Shown one piece after another: positions 12,736-22,975 of a stretch of 64,000 nucleotides of DNA (positions are counted from its first letter, which is position 1; the number at the start of each line of letters is the position of its first letter). This DNA is from Cenococcum geophilum 1.58. Its lineage: Eukaryota; Ascomycota; Dothideomycetes; Gloniales; Gloniaceae. Both the position numbers and the translations under genes were made by a program. Location: NCBI GenBank assembly GCA_001692895.1, contig KV748219.1, forward strand, positions 248,001 through 312,000, written 5' to 3'. Under the pieces are notes generated by a model, which was not told the DNA's origin, did no database searches, and saw only the letters and a program-made list of their open reading frames with translations.

Positions 12736-13229
12736 TATATCTTGTCCTTAACAAACCCAAATAGTGACTCGTCTTGCCTAAGCCGACGCTTTATCTTATT
12801 ATATTCCCCTTATGCAAGCTAAAAGGATATCTACGGGTTTTGATTGCTGTGTCTTCCCGCTTAGATGTCTCTAAGAAGCGCGATAACTTGGGGAGCTTGG
12901 GTGAAGGCTTTCTTATTAGTTGGCGGAGGCGTCAAAGGTGCACCTACGAGGTTTGAAGGCGGTGTGGTATATTAAGATTCTTTTAGAGGAGGCTGCGGTG
13001 TAGACATAGCCGTATGTCATGGCATAAGATAGGCTATATCCTAAAGTTGAATGGTGGTCATCTTAAGGGGTTTGGGGGTTTTAGCATGGTTTAGTTGACT
13101 TAGCAACAACGCCAAGCCAAACGCCAAGCAGCGGAGGCAGTGCATCACCGCCACAACGCTATACTTAAGACAACACCAACCACAGTTCCCCATTTTACAT
13201 TCTCTATTCTTCAATCTTAGAAAGTAGAC
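12736..13229. other. intergenic, edge of the non-RIP island
   Basis: Composition rises from AT-rich to mixed over this stretch, and CpA/TpG reappear. Small frames at 12774-12956 (plus) and 13041-13250 (minus) have no recognisable motif and are probably chance. No RNA gene is seen. Confidence 0.5.
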
Positions 13230-13274
13230 CCTTAACAAGGGGGTGGCCATAGCGGGTCGTCCACCCTCCCTACT
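13230..13274. repeat. 45-bp inverted repeat, left arm
   Basis: This arm reads CCTTAACAAGGGGGTGG... to ...CCACCCTCCCTACT. Its reverse complement matches 16563-16607 at 35 of 45 positions without gaps. The pair brackets the TPR relic and the HET gene (3.4 kb). It may be terminal repeats of a decayed DNA transposon or two copies of a short dispersed repeat. Confidence 0.65.
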
Positions 13275-13505
13275 TATAGTGGCGAACTTTCCTTTAGTTA
13301 CTGTTAGATATTATTATTAGCATACTTATATAACTTAACTGTTCCGCATTTACTCTAGTCCCTCTTCTAGTTTAAACTTATCGCCTTAGAGAAGAACAAT
13401 ACGCTTTCTAGGGTCTTTGCTAGTTCTATTTTTAATATAATCCCTCCCTAGCTATACCTAGGAGACTTATAAGTATATAAACTACAGAATAAAGTCGCTT
13501 TAAAG
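13275..13505. other. AT-rich spacer
   Basis: No gene or repeat is recognised. Composition is locally AT-rich and TpA-rich, resembling the RIP-affected flanks although it lies inside the island. Confidence 0.4.
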
Positions 13506-13908
13506 TCATATCGCAATGTTTTCCATCTGCCACTCATTCAGAGCTTTAAGCGATGTTGTGTGAGGGTGCTGAGGGCCAAGGGCCCGTTTCCGCAGCTGGA
13601 AGCACTTTTCTATCAATAAAATAGCCTCTTTATTACGGCTTTGGGACCTCAACGTAAATGCAAGGCTGTTCGTGCTGGTCAGCGTGGAAGGATGCTCCTC
13701 TCCAAGTACCCCACTCCCCGTCTCCATGACTTGCAACGTCGACGCCAGGTTGGCCATGCTCCGCCCCAAGTACCCTTGCACTCGTCTCCATCACTTGCAC
13801 CTCCAGCTCTTCGACCTCCCTGCATCGCCCCTTGACCTCGGCAGCAAAATTGCTCGAATAATGTGAAAGACGCAGTGCATAAGCCCCAACCAAACATACT
13901 CGGGCCAC
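13506..13908 (-). pseudogene. relic of a TPR-repeat protein (NLR/kinesin-light-chain-like C-terminus)
   Basis: Two overlapping minus-strand frames each carry pieces of tetratricopeptide repeats. One (upstream) has EELEVQVMETSARVLGAEH. The other has MANLASTL, then VLGEEHPSTLTSTNSLAF, SRNKEAILLIEKCFQLR and ALGPQHPHT, ending ALNEWQMENIAI and a TGA stop. This is the repeat style of the C-terminal TPR arrays in fungal NB-ARC/NACHT receptors. The switch of frame after 'GAEH' and the direct junction of ASTL to QVMET indicate small deletions that removed parts of repeats. RIP stops are absent. Only the last two or three repeats remain. It could be the truncated tail of a neighbouring NLR, which often sits beside HET genes; that link is inference. 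Confidence 0.75.
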
Positions 13909-14247
13909 TACTGCCTAATATCAATTTGTTTGACTACACCCGCTTTCCCGATACTGTGTCGAGCGGAACTCGTGTGAAGATTGATCTATAAAGGAAGTGA
14001 GGCTATATATACATGATGGATGAGTCACAGGTAAGGGGGGGGTACAGGCAACTAAAACATGTAACAGGCAACTAAGACGGTGGTAAGACAACCCAATCCT
14101 GGTCGACACTATGGCAGAAAACAGCGCGCAGGAAGCCGAAAGACTTATATTCACCGCGATTACCCAATCCTCTCCTCTCCACCCACAAAGCAGCGGTAAT
14201 TGAGTAGAATTAATCACGACAAGGTGCCTTCAAAGCACCCAAATTTG
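13909..14247. other. HET downstream region
   Basis: This is the 3' flank of the HET gene, without RIP. It contains an 8-G run near 14034-14041 and two copies of ACAGGCAACTAA (about 14044 and 14063). A minus-strand frame at 13921-14217 has no family motif and probably covers untranslated or intergenic sequence. No polyadenylation signal is certain. Confidence 0.4.
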
Positions 14248-16471
14248 TTAAATAATAGTGATTGTCGTAGCCACATAGTCGTCGCCCCAATGGTCCATAA
14301 GGTGACATTGCAATGCGCTAGGCGTCGGAGTTACATGTTTGAGTCCAAGCCTGAACAGGCCGGCTCTTGAGAAGAGTCCATTTCTGTGCTTCAAGAGTGC
14401 GAGTCCGCACGACTCGTCTTCTTCCGGACTTTTCCTTGACAACCCGAGAAACCATATAACTGTCTCACCAGGAGGAATCCCTAGTTCGAATTGAAATGAC
14501 TGATAATCAACAAGGTCACCCCGTCCGCGGAAATCCGTGTGCAGCCTTCCAATCGTTTTGGGCTCATCCCATGAGTCCGGTCCACTGCCAAAATGCTTCC
14601 ACGCATCCTTGATTGTCAAACTCTTCAACGGGCCGCGGATGGTTAACCTACCACCGTAAACGAGACCAAAGGGCGCAGCTGGTGAAACAAGATATGTTTC
14701 ACAGAAGAGAACGTCTACTCGCTCCGATGGACGCTGTGTCTCCGAGTCCTCAGGGCCTAAGATTCGGGCGCCGTCGATGGACGCCCAAGACCATGTTGGA
14801 ATCCGATATGAAGGGTTTCTTTCTATCTTCTCCACTGAAGAGTTTTCGATTTTATGTATATAGAACCATTGGAGGTCTGTCACTAGAGTGGACCGCCACA
14901 ATCCAGCAAGGTATGTATCCTGTCGTAGGTGTTGAAACTCAAACGCAACGGCAGAGAGCGCTGGCAACTTATCGTCCAGGACAGTGATATCTCCTGCGGA
15001 GTAAGCGTAAACCACTGACCACCAAAGGCTAGGCAACTCGGCCAGTTCTTCAGCATCATCTGATAGGGTTTCCGGATCTAGTCCAGAAAAGAATAATGGA
15101 GTGAGTTCGTATTTGCGAAGGAACATGGGTGCAAAATGTATCAGTTCTTCATCCTTTAGCCCGTCATCGCTAGTAAGCATGCTTGGACATTTCCACTCCA
15201 CGCCGTCATGGTAGAAACTAAGGACGCGCGGTGACAGAAGAAGCTCCTGGTATGTCCAAGCTCGGGAGTCAATAGGTACTTTGCCAAACCTCTCATCAAC
15301 TTCCTGGAATCTATTTGGGTAAATCATTACCGTTCCAGTCGTGCCGTCAAGACTATTCATCGGTAGCTTAAAGCATGCTTTAAGCCGTGAAGCCGTCTCT
15401 TCCTGCACGCCCAGGAATCCTTCGTGACATGAATTTGCGCGGGCTGCCGCGAACGTAGTGTACGAATTTTTGAAAATACGTGCCATTTGAGCAATCTCTC
15501 TGGATTTATCTTCGGTTGAGTCTTGGATTATGCAAAGTGAATCAATCCAAAGGTACGGTATGAGAAGGGCGCGAGCTAGGAAAATCGCGTCCCGGATCGA
15601 AGCGGGAAGTTGCTCGAAAGGTAACGCTTGTGTGTATTCTTGCAGTCGTGCGGTAGTAGTTTGGTGGGGTTGCTGTCCACCCCAGCAATAGCTCAAAGTG
15701 GCATATTTTCCTATCTGGCCCTGAGAGAGGCAGAGCCTTGGCGCAACTGTATCACTCCCCACAGCGATCACACGCGTTGGAAGTTCCGTTTGCTCCTGCG
15801 TAGCCACGGCACATTGGTCGTGCCCATAGGCGCCAGTCACGCAGAAGTGCTGCCACAAGGCAAACTTCAGGATGTTTGGAGGCGAAACTGGATTGGCAGT
15901 CACTGGTCTGTTCTTTACTACGTTGCCGGCCGGGTCGTCTGATACCGACCAATTGTCAGCAAGCAACTAGGCGCGGAGCGAGAAATATACACAACATACC
16001 TTGGACTGTTGCCAACGCAAGATACTGCACGGTTGATTTGGAATCTAGTAGCGATATTAAACCCAGGCCTTCTTGATCCCTACTGGAGCGCTGGAATGAA
16101 AATTCAACAACGTCTTCGTTCTCACCACTTGTCCCATGGAGGTCTGCGAGATGCTTCGCAAACGAACACCCCCTCTGCGCGAATGACTTTAAGAGTCCAA
16201 ACGGACCCTTGAACACATAAATCTTCTGATCTTGAAGGAGTTGACGAATAGAAGATGCGGATTTGAGGACTGAGCACAGCCCTTCACAGCCGTTGCAGCC
16301 TTTGAATGGCTCCCAGCTGTACAAGTCGCTGCCGGAGATTATGTCCCCTAGCCCAGTAATGTCTCTTTGGGCCATATTCAAAAGGTCGAAAAATCCGGCA
16401 GTTAGAAGAACGTTATAGAACATATAGCCTGACGATGTTAGTAGGCGGCGGCCACGAGGCTGGGGCTTCAT
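14248..16471 (-). CDS. HET-domain (heterokaryon incompatibility) protein, two exons
   Basis: An intact gene with exon 1 at 16471-16000 and exon 2 at 15938-14248 (join 2163 nt, 720 aa). The 61-bp intron starts GTATGT, has a GCTGAC branch-like site and ends TATCAG. The join is in frame (phase 1, giving ...VQ-D-DPAGN). The HET domain spans roughly residues 236-333: YATLSYCWGG (236-245), LPASIRDAI, then YLWIDSLCIIQDS (about 286-298) and a closing GFL. After it come RAWTYQELLLSPR (383-395) and PTWSWASIDG (538-547), both usual in fungal HET proteins. Family knowledge: HET domains trigger a programmed cell-death response after recognition of non-self, often with NLR or TPR partners. The N-terminal 157 residues include a Cys-rich patch (KGCNGCEGLC) and no known domain. 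The start could instead be the Met at 16376. Codon use and CpA content show no RIP. No signal peptide or membrane segment is clear. Confidence 0.93.
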
Positions 16472-16784
16472 GGCGCGGGGGCGGAACGTGAGAACTGATT
16501 CGCTGATGTGAGTATTATGCGATCGCCATCAATTAGTTCGTTGTTTTGAGCTTGCCCGAACTAGCAGGGAGGGTGGCCGACCCACTCCAGCCATACCCTT
16601 GTCGAGGTGGCGTTTCCCAGACATTAGCGCGGTTAAAGAGGCCCCTTTTGCTAGTATGAGTAGAATAATAAGTGAGCCCTAAGTAACATAGCGGGGCTGG
16701 GTTATTTTGTGAACCGTACTAGCAGGGGGGAGCCTCTGATCCATTTGTGGTACCCCCTTGTATGGTGGGGACGAAGGTCTACTT
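16472..16784. promoter_or_regulatory. HET upstream region between HET and LINE-A
   Basis: This 313-bp gap must hold the HET promoter, although no TATA box is obvious. It contains the right arm of the 45-bp inverted repeat (16563-16607) and a looser direct copy of the same motif at about 16718-16768 (ACTAGCAGGGGGG...CCCCCTTGT...GGTGG). The second copy abuts the LINE 5' end. Not RIP-mutated. Confidence 0.4.
16563..16607. repeat. 45-bp inverted repeat, right arm
   Basis: AGCAGGGAGGGTGGCCGACC...CCCTTGTCGAGG. It is the reverse complement of 13230-13274 at 35/45 positions. The related word at 16718-16768 is in direct orientation to this arm. Confidence 0.65.
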
Positions 16785-19700
16785 CGTACGAAATCGTTTG
16801 AAAGAGGAGGATATTCATCTCGGACATTCTTTTATTCGAATCCTGGTCCTTTGTTTAGCTAGTTCCCGCTGCAAGGCGGCCCCTGCGGCCCACCGAACGA
16901 AGCCCCAGAGCCCCGATGGCTGCTTTGACCCCTAAACGCGTATCAGCAACACCATCTCTGGACCCGCCAGCAGCTCCACTAAGACAGACAAGGAAACCAA
17001 GCGCGAAGGTATAAGAGGCCTAGCAGTCGCTAAGGACATAAACCTAAAGATTAGCATAGTTTAAATAGTAGACAACCGCACTATAAACCAGAATATAAGC
17101 TATACAGCATATACTGCCTCTATTCCCTATAGTAAGAATCTCTACCTTACCTAAATATAAAGGAGGAGGTATTAACCATAACAAATTTTGTTAACTTATT
17201 AAAAGCCTTAGAGAAACTATAGTATAGTAGAGCAATATTATTATAAACTAGAATAGCATTATTAAGAGCATTAGAAATGACTTAGTAGACATTAAATTAG
17301 AATAGTAAAGCCTTAAAAAGTAAAACGCTAAAGTTTAAAAGGCTATTTAGTCCTTATAAGCGCAACTAAATACTCCCTTAGCTCCAATATAATTATAGGT
17401 ATTAGTAGCGGCTAGTAGAGGTATAATAGGGGTAGAGGTAACTCTATTATAAATAATAAACGCTAGGAACTCTAAGGAACCCAATTAGTAGCTAGTAATA
17501 AACATTAGCTAAGTAGGTAAGGAGATAATAAAGAAGGTAGCTACTACTAAAGTAGTAAAGCAAACCATTATATAAGGTATAAAGGATGTTAATAGGCTTA
17601 CGGGAGCTATACTTAAGGACTTCTATATATAGTGAATAAGAGATAGCGCGAGCATTATTAGATTCTCGGTGGAAAAAGATAAAAAAGTTATATTTAGGTA
17701 GACGACTGCCTAATAGCTTAAACCGTATATCCTTAGGGCAAGGCTTGTTAGACCTAAGGAGTATACGGTTAAGGCGGACTAGGTTAAAGTACCCTTAGCA
17801 ATAGATATTAATAGCAGAAAAGTAAGTAAGTCAGCTATAAAGCGCTTTGGGGTAGAGAATAGTATAAAGGTATATATAATAAGATGGCTTAGATAACTAA
17901 GGCCGCGTAGCTAGTATATATTAGTAATTATTAAAGTAGCAATAAAAGAGGATATAAAGAAGCTGCTTACGTTAGATAATATATTATTTAAGGGAAGTAC
18001 GGTTATTATATCGCCATTTAAGGAGTGATGTACCCCTATAGCATGCTATAAATATAAAAGGTTTAGATATAGGGCTAGAGACTATACGCGACCTAATATA
18101 TACAAAATATATAGGCGGGAAGGCTATCTTTAGTGCGAGACGGTTAATTTATACTACGTAAACTATTAGGGTCTTTACTAAGCCTTATACCGTAAATGCC
18201 TAGCATATAAAAAAGAGATAGATAGGATTCTTATATAATAGCGTTATAAATAGAGAACTTTAGATTTTTTAGGCGAATATAAAGAAGTATAGAGAAGCGC
18301 AGTATGCGCTATACAATAATAAAGCGCTGGCGGACTTTTACTTTATTCTAGGTTAGGAACCTTACTACTTTCTCTTAGATAGGGAAGTAGTGCTAGCTAG
18401 CTTAAATCCTAGGTAGATAAGGTTTGTCCTAATAGGTAGGAAGTAGTGGTTTCCCCTAGTTAGGTTATATATCTAGGTATCTAAAGAGCTAGCAGCTATA
18501 CAGCTATAGGTAAATTTAGCAGATATTATAGCGGTAGTGGCGCACATCGGCTAAAGGAGACTTATAATTATGTCGGTGTATATTCTAAATAAATATTTAA
18601 GGAGAACTAAGGAAGAGAACCTAGAGGAGCTCTTTAGTAGGCTAAAGATAATTAATAGTCTAATCTATTCACTTACTCGTAGAGATAGAGATATATTCTG
18701 AATATATTGTATTAGGGGGTGTAGGCCCGAGGAGAGGGTAATCATCTCAGCCTGCTGTATTGCATAGTAGGTCCTACTATCTCAAGCAGTGGTAGATAAT
18801 TACACACTCATTGCCCCCCTCGGGCCTACCGCAAGCCTAAGGCTGCAAAATCTATCTATAGGGTGGAGGGTGGGAAAGCGAAAAGCCGAAAGGCTGATTG
18901 TAATAGATATTGATGTTACTGTTCGGAGGGAAGGCGTGACTTCGCTTTAAATAGACATTTTTATCTAAGGTAAACTACTGCGCGACTTATATACTAAGGT
19001 GGTAATTATAGGTAACTTTAATCGGCATAATCCGCTATAGGGAGGAAGTTATATTAGTACTATATTAACGTAGGAAGAAAGCGCGCTAATTATTAACTTT
19101 ATAGCGGACCGGTTACTCTAAAGCCTACTTTTAGTAGGAATACCTATATTTAAAAGCAACGCAGGGCAAATATTAATAATTAACCTTATGCTTATAACCC
19201 TAGGCCTAGCGAGTAAACTAGTAAAGTGCGCTATTTAGGAGCATAAGTACGGGTTAGACTATAAAGCTATTTATACTAGCTTTTAGGTCGATATAGATAT
19301 ATAGGAGAGCTAGGAGAGGCTGCTTATTATAAATATAAACTAGGATAAGATTTAAGAAGATATAGAGCGATAGAAAGAGATAGGATTCCCTATAGAAGAT
19401 ATAGACGAAATAGTTAACTACCTTAATAGGTGGGTTAATAAAGCCCTTAAAACACACTGCTAGCGGGCTAAGCTATTATTATATATAAAAAGATAGTAGA
19501 ACGAAGACCTTATAGCGCTAAGGAAGTTATATATATACTAGAGGAATAGGAATAGTATAATGCGGAGGTAAGGAAGAGAAGACCCTAAGCTATATAATAT
19601 CGCAGTAAGAGCAAAAAAGCTCTTCTATAGGACTATTCGGCGATATAGGAAGCTCTATTAGGACGAGTTCCTTAATAATAGTAACAATATATAGAAAGCG

Positions 19701-22700
19701 TCGAAGTACCTTAATCCGTAGGCTATATCCATATTCGCTAAAATACCGCTAATTAAAAAGGATAGAGGATAAAGAGAGGTTATTATAGAAAACCATAATA
19801 TTATAAGAGAACTACTCTAGGTATTCTTTCCGGTCCCGCTAACGTGCGAATAAGAGGAGGACGCTATAGCTAGCTATAACCAACTGCTATAGGAGCCCAT
19901 CGCTAAATACGAGGTTAAGGCGGCTGTATTTAGGGCTAGCCTAGATAAGGCTTCTAAAAGAAACGGCCTACCAGCTAGGGTGTGGCGAGAGCTATAGCCT
20001 ATACTAAGCGGTAAGATTACTACTCTCTTTACTAAATTACTTAAGATAGGAAAAGTACTATAGGAATAGAAGGTAGTAAAGATTATACTACTATAGAAGC
20101 TAAAGTGGGGGGACTATATAGTAGTAAATAACTATAGGCCGATCTCCCTCCTCCTAACGCTAGGAAAAGTACTTAAATCGCTAGTGGCGGAGAGGATAGC
20201 ATACCTAGTAGAGAAATATAGCCTACTACCTAAGATATACTTTAGAGCTAGGAAGTAAAGGTTAATAATATATACGCTATTATATCTCTATAAGGACGTA
20301 TTTAAAGTATAAAGAGGAAAGAAAACGCTATCTCTAGTATTATTTAATATTAAGGGTGTATATAATAATGTGGCTATAGAGCCGGAAATTAGGAGATTAC
20401 GGCAGTGATAGATACCTTAGACGATTATATAATAGGTATAGGACTTTTATATAAACCGTTAAGCCTATATCCTAGTTAATGGATATATATTAAAGGTATA
20501 GGAGCTTCTATAGGCGGGTCTTCTATAGGAATCAGCACTAGCCCTAATACTCTTTTTATTCTTTAATATGGATCTTATATAAAGCGTATCTAGAAATGGC
20601 AGCTTTATGGCCTTCGTTAACAACTACTCGGTATAGGTTATAGGCCCTATAGCGGAGGAAAACACGTAGATTATCTAGGGCAAGATTATACTAATGCTTA
20701 AAAAATAGGAGAGGACTAGTGGAGCTTAATTTAAAGCGAAGAAAACGTTATTTATCTACCTTACTAGATATAAAGAAGCGGGCAGGGATACTATCACGCC
20801 CCTCTAATTTAAAGGAAAAGGAATCCCCCCGATATAGGAAGTTAAGATCCTTAAAGTGATTCTTAATAAGGAGCTATAGTTTAAGGTATACCTAGCGGAT
20901 AAGGCAGGCAAAGCTACTAAGGTAGCGCTAGCGTTATATAAATTAAAGGGACTGCAGTCTAAGAGCGTTAAGCAGCTAGCTAAAAGCTTGGTCCTACTAG
21001 TAGCAGACTAATACGTCGCCGATATAGTACCCGCTTATAATATAAGAGTTAATATAGCTTCTTTAGTAGGCGTAGAGGATCACGGTATAAGCTATTATTA
21101 GGGGGTTCCGCACTATCGCTCTGCTAATAGCGGAGGTAGAAGCTAGCTTGCTCCCTTTTAAGTAAAGGCTATATAACCAGGCCATCGCGTTCTAGGTATT
21201 AATCTATAAACTAGGTAAATTATATCCTTATTAGATAATTTAAAGATAGAGGCTCTATAAACGGCACTAATTGCCACTTTAAAGGATAATAGAGATGTAT
21301 AAGGACGTCTAGGTAAATAGGGTGCTAAAGGTTAAACCGTATATATGCCCGCTGTAGGTAGCTAAGCCTAATATAGTAATATATAAGGACAAAGAGCATA
21401 CTTAAGCTATTATTAAAGACTATAAGCTAGGGCAGGTTAACATATACATTAATTTATCAGTGCGTAATAGTAGGGCAGAAGTTAGCGTATATGCTACGCC
21501 ATCTAAAGCAACGCTTTTAAAAATAGCAGCGAGCTCTAATTAGGCTAATGCCTACCTTATAGAGCTTCTAGCAATTAGCGAGGCAGCCAACTAGCCGTAG
21601 GACCCTACGTGTACGGCTATTAATTAAGTAGGTTTTCTAATACCTACTTCTAGTATAAGAATATTCTCCAACTCGCAATTAGCGTTGCTATTAGTATAGA
21701 GCTAAAGGGCTAGAGCCTGCTAGGAAATAGTTATAGAGATCTTAAAGAAGCTATAGCTGAATAATATTACGCTATACTAGATTCTAGGCCACTTAGGATT
21801 TATAGGAAATAAGAAGGCTAATAAGCTTACTAAAGTAGCAATAAGACTGGAGAGCAAGGAGCCACTATAAAGAGACGGCCTCCTATAATACCTTATAACG
21901 CAAGCCCTAAAAAAAGCTAAAATAATAATAGGACCGCTTCTATTAGGAAGATCTAATATAGGTAAGTTTATAAGGAAGATTAACGCAGTACTTCACCTAG
22001 AAAAGGCTGTAGGATTATACTAGCAGCTAATTAGCTCTAAAGCTACTATTCTTACGTAGCTATGGACCGGTAAGTCATTTCTAAAAGAATATCTCTACAA
22101 AATTAATGCATTAAAGACGGCGTTATGCAACTATAGGCTTATAAATTAATATAGCACTTCCCCTTTTCTTATAGGAGGTGGATATAGTAGAGGTTTAGAC
22201 TAAATAAGTAGTATAGAGATTAATTTAGGGATCTATTATATGTATTAGGAGGCTACTTACGCAGATAAGAAGGAGGCAGGAATATTAACGGCCTAATTAA
22301 GCGCTAGAAGCTAGACATTAGCGTAGTTAAAGCTATAATTAAATTTATAAAGGAGACTAGATATTTATACCTAAGTGTATAAGATATAGAAAGTATAAAA
22401 GCCAACGTTAATAAGTAAAGACTCTTAAGAATCCCTTATTTTATTATCTAACCGAATATACTATAAGCCTCCTCCACACGTGCCTCTACTAGTGCGTCGC
22501 CGATTAAGAAGCGCATAACGCCGGAACAGCCCTACGGACATAAGGCGTCGAAAACTACTTACTTAGGCTCGCCTTTAAACTCCAACCTTTTTTTTTTCTA
22601 ATAGTAACGCATTTCTTTCCTTTATTTCCTTAGTTAAGTATAGTATTAGGTAATAGATATATAGTTCTTATAGTTGGCTTCTAAACTAGAGCATATATGT

Positions 22701-22805
22701 TAATAGCAGGAAGTATTTAGTTAGCGCTCTATAACGGCCTATACCCTAAATAGTGCATGGCTATAATAGAATATATATACATACATATATACGTATAGTG
22801 GGGAC
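16785..22805 (+). mobile_element. LINE-A: nearly full-length Tad1-like non-LTR retrotransposon
   Basis: A LINE in plus orientation, delimited by comparison with the second copy (both start ACGAAAT and both end CGTATAGTGGGGAC). A first-ORF ATG lies at 16916 (MAALTPKRVSATPS), after which Gln codons have become stops. Domains in order: CCHC knuckles near 18035-18130; AP endonuclease from about 18270 (VLQAN-like start, later GDFNRHNPL near 19010-19030), split by a 296-bp insert; reverse transcriptase about 19700-20800, with NNYRPISLL at about 20128-20155 and a decayed F-x-DD box (FVNNYS, near 20612-20630); and RNase H about 21430-21850 (VYATP; later GHLGFIGNKKANKL). RNase H after RT fits the Tad1 clade. 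The element is dead through RIP, but its first 250 bp are almost unmutated. No target duplication was resolved. Confidence 0.88.
18667..18962. mobile_element. 296-bp structured insert inside LINE-A, not RIP-mutated
   Basis: The second LINE copy (around 26155-26165) lacks this block. It is flanked by ATCT (18663-18666 and 18963-18966), a possible 4-bp target duplication. It holds a perfect 12-bp stem, GTAGGCCCGAGG (18721-18732) with CCTCGGGCCTAC (18818-18829), which extends through GGGTAAT/ATTGCCC. Inside it is a nested CTGCT...AGCAG arm around AGTAGGTCCTACT. A GNRA hairpin, AGCC-GAAA-GGCT, sits at 18884-18895. It has no coding potential and no TG...CA ends. A SINE-like or foldback element is possible; the class is unknown. 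Confidence 0.65.
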
Positions 22806-22975
22806 CGGCGAAGCCCTACTGTACGCGTCCACGTTGCCGCGGGTGGAAACATTATTAGGAAATTGTTCCTTATAATAGCTAAGTGCAGAGGCAATAGTAG
22901 GGAGCCGTCGCAGCGCATGCAGCGCGCTGTCGTCGCGCTGTGATGTTGAGCCCACGACGCGTATAAAGTATCGTA
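22806..22975. other. short non-RIP island with CpG-rich core
   Basis: Directly after LINE-A, about 170 bp keep CpA, TpG and many CpG sites (for example around 22905-22940). A minus-strand reading from about 22955 to 22806 is open, but starts at GTG and resembles nothing I know. It is flanked at 22964-22985 by a duplicated GTATAAAGTATC-like word. It could be a fragment of host unique sequence or an old exon piece. Confidence 0.45.

Noticed and set aside
13041-13250. Minus-strand frame of 69 codons left of the TPR relic
   Set aside because: No recognisable motif, no splice or promoter support, and it overlaps the inverted-repeat arm.
14613-14987. Open plus-strand frame opposite the HET gene
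   Set aside because: It is antisense to HET exon 2 with no domain; the HET frame has strong family motifs.
16747-16935. Open plus-strand frame of about 60 codons at the LINE-A 5' end
   Set aside because: It covers the LINE 5' untranslated segment and overlaps the start of ORF1 in another frame; the LINE-B copy does not conserve it.
18667-18962. LINE insert considered as a hammerhead ribozyme or solo LTR
   Set aside because: The conserved hammerhead core could not be placed and the ends lack TG...CA; class left open.
22761-22955. Minus-strand open frame after LINE-A
   Set aside because: It begins with GTG, runs into the LINE 3' tail, and has no known motif; not accepted as a gene.
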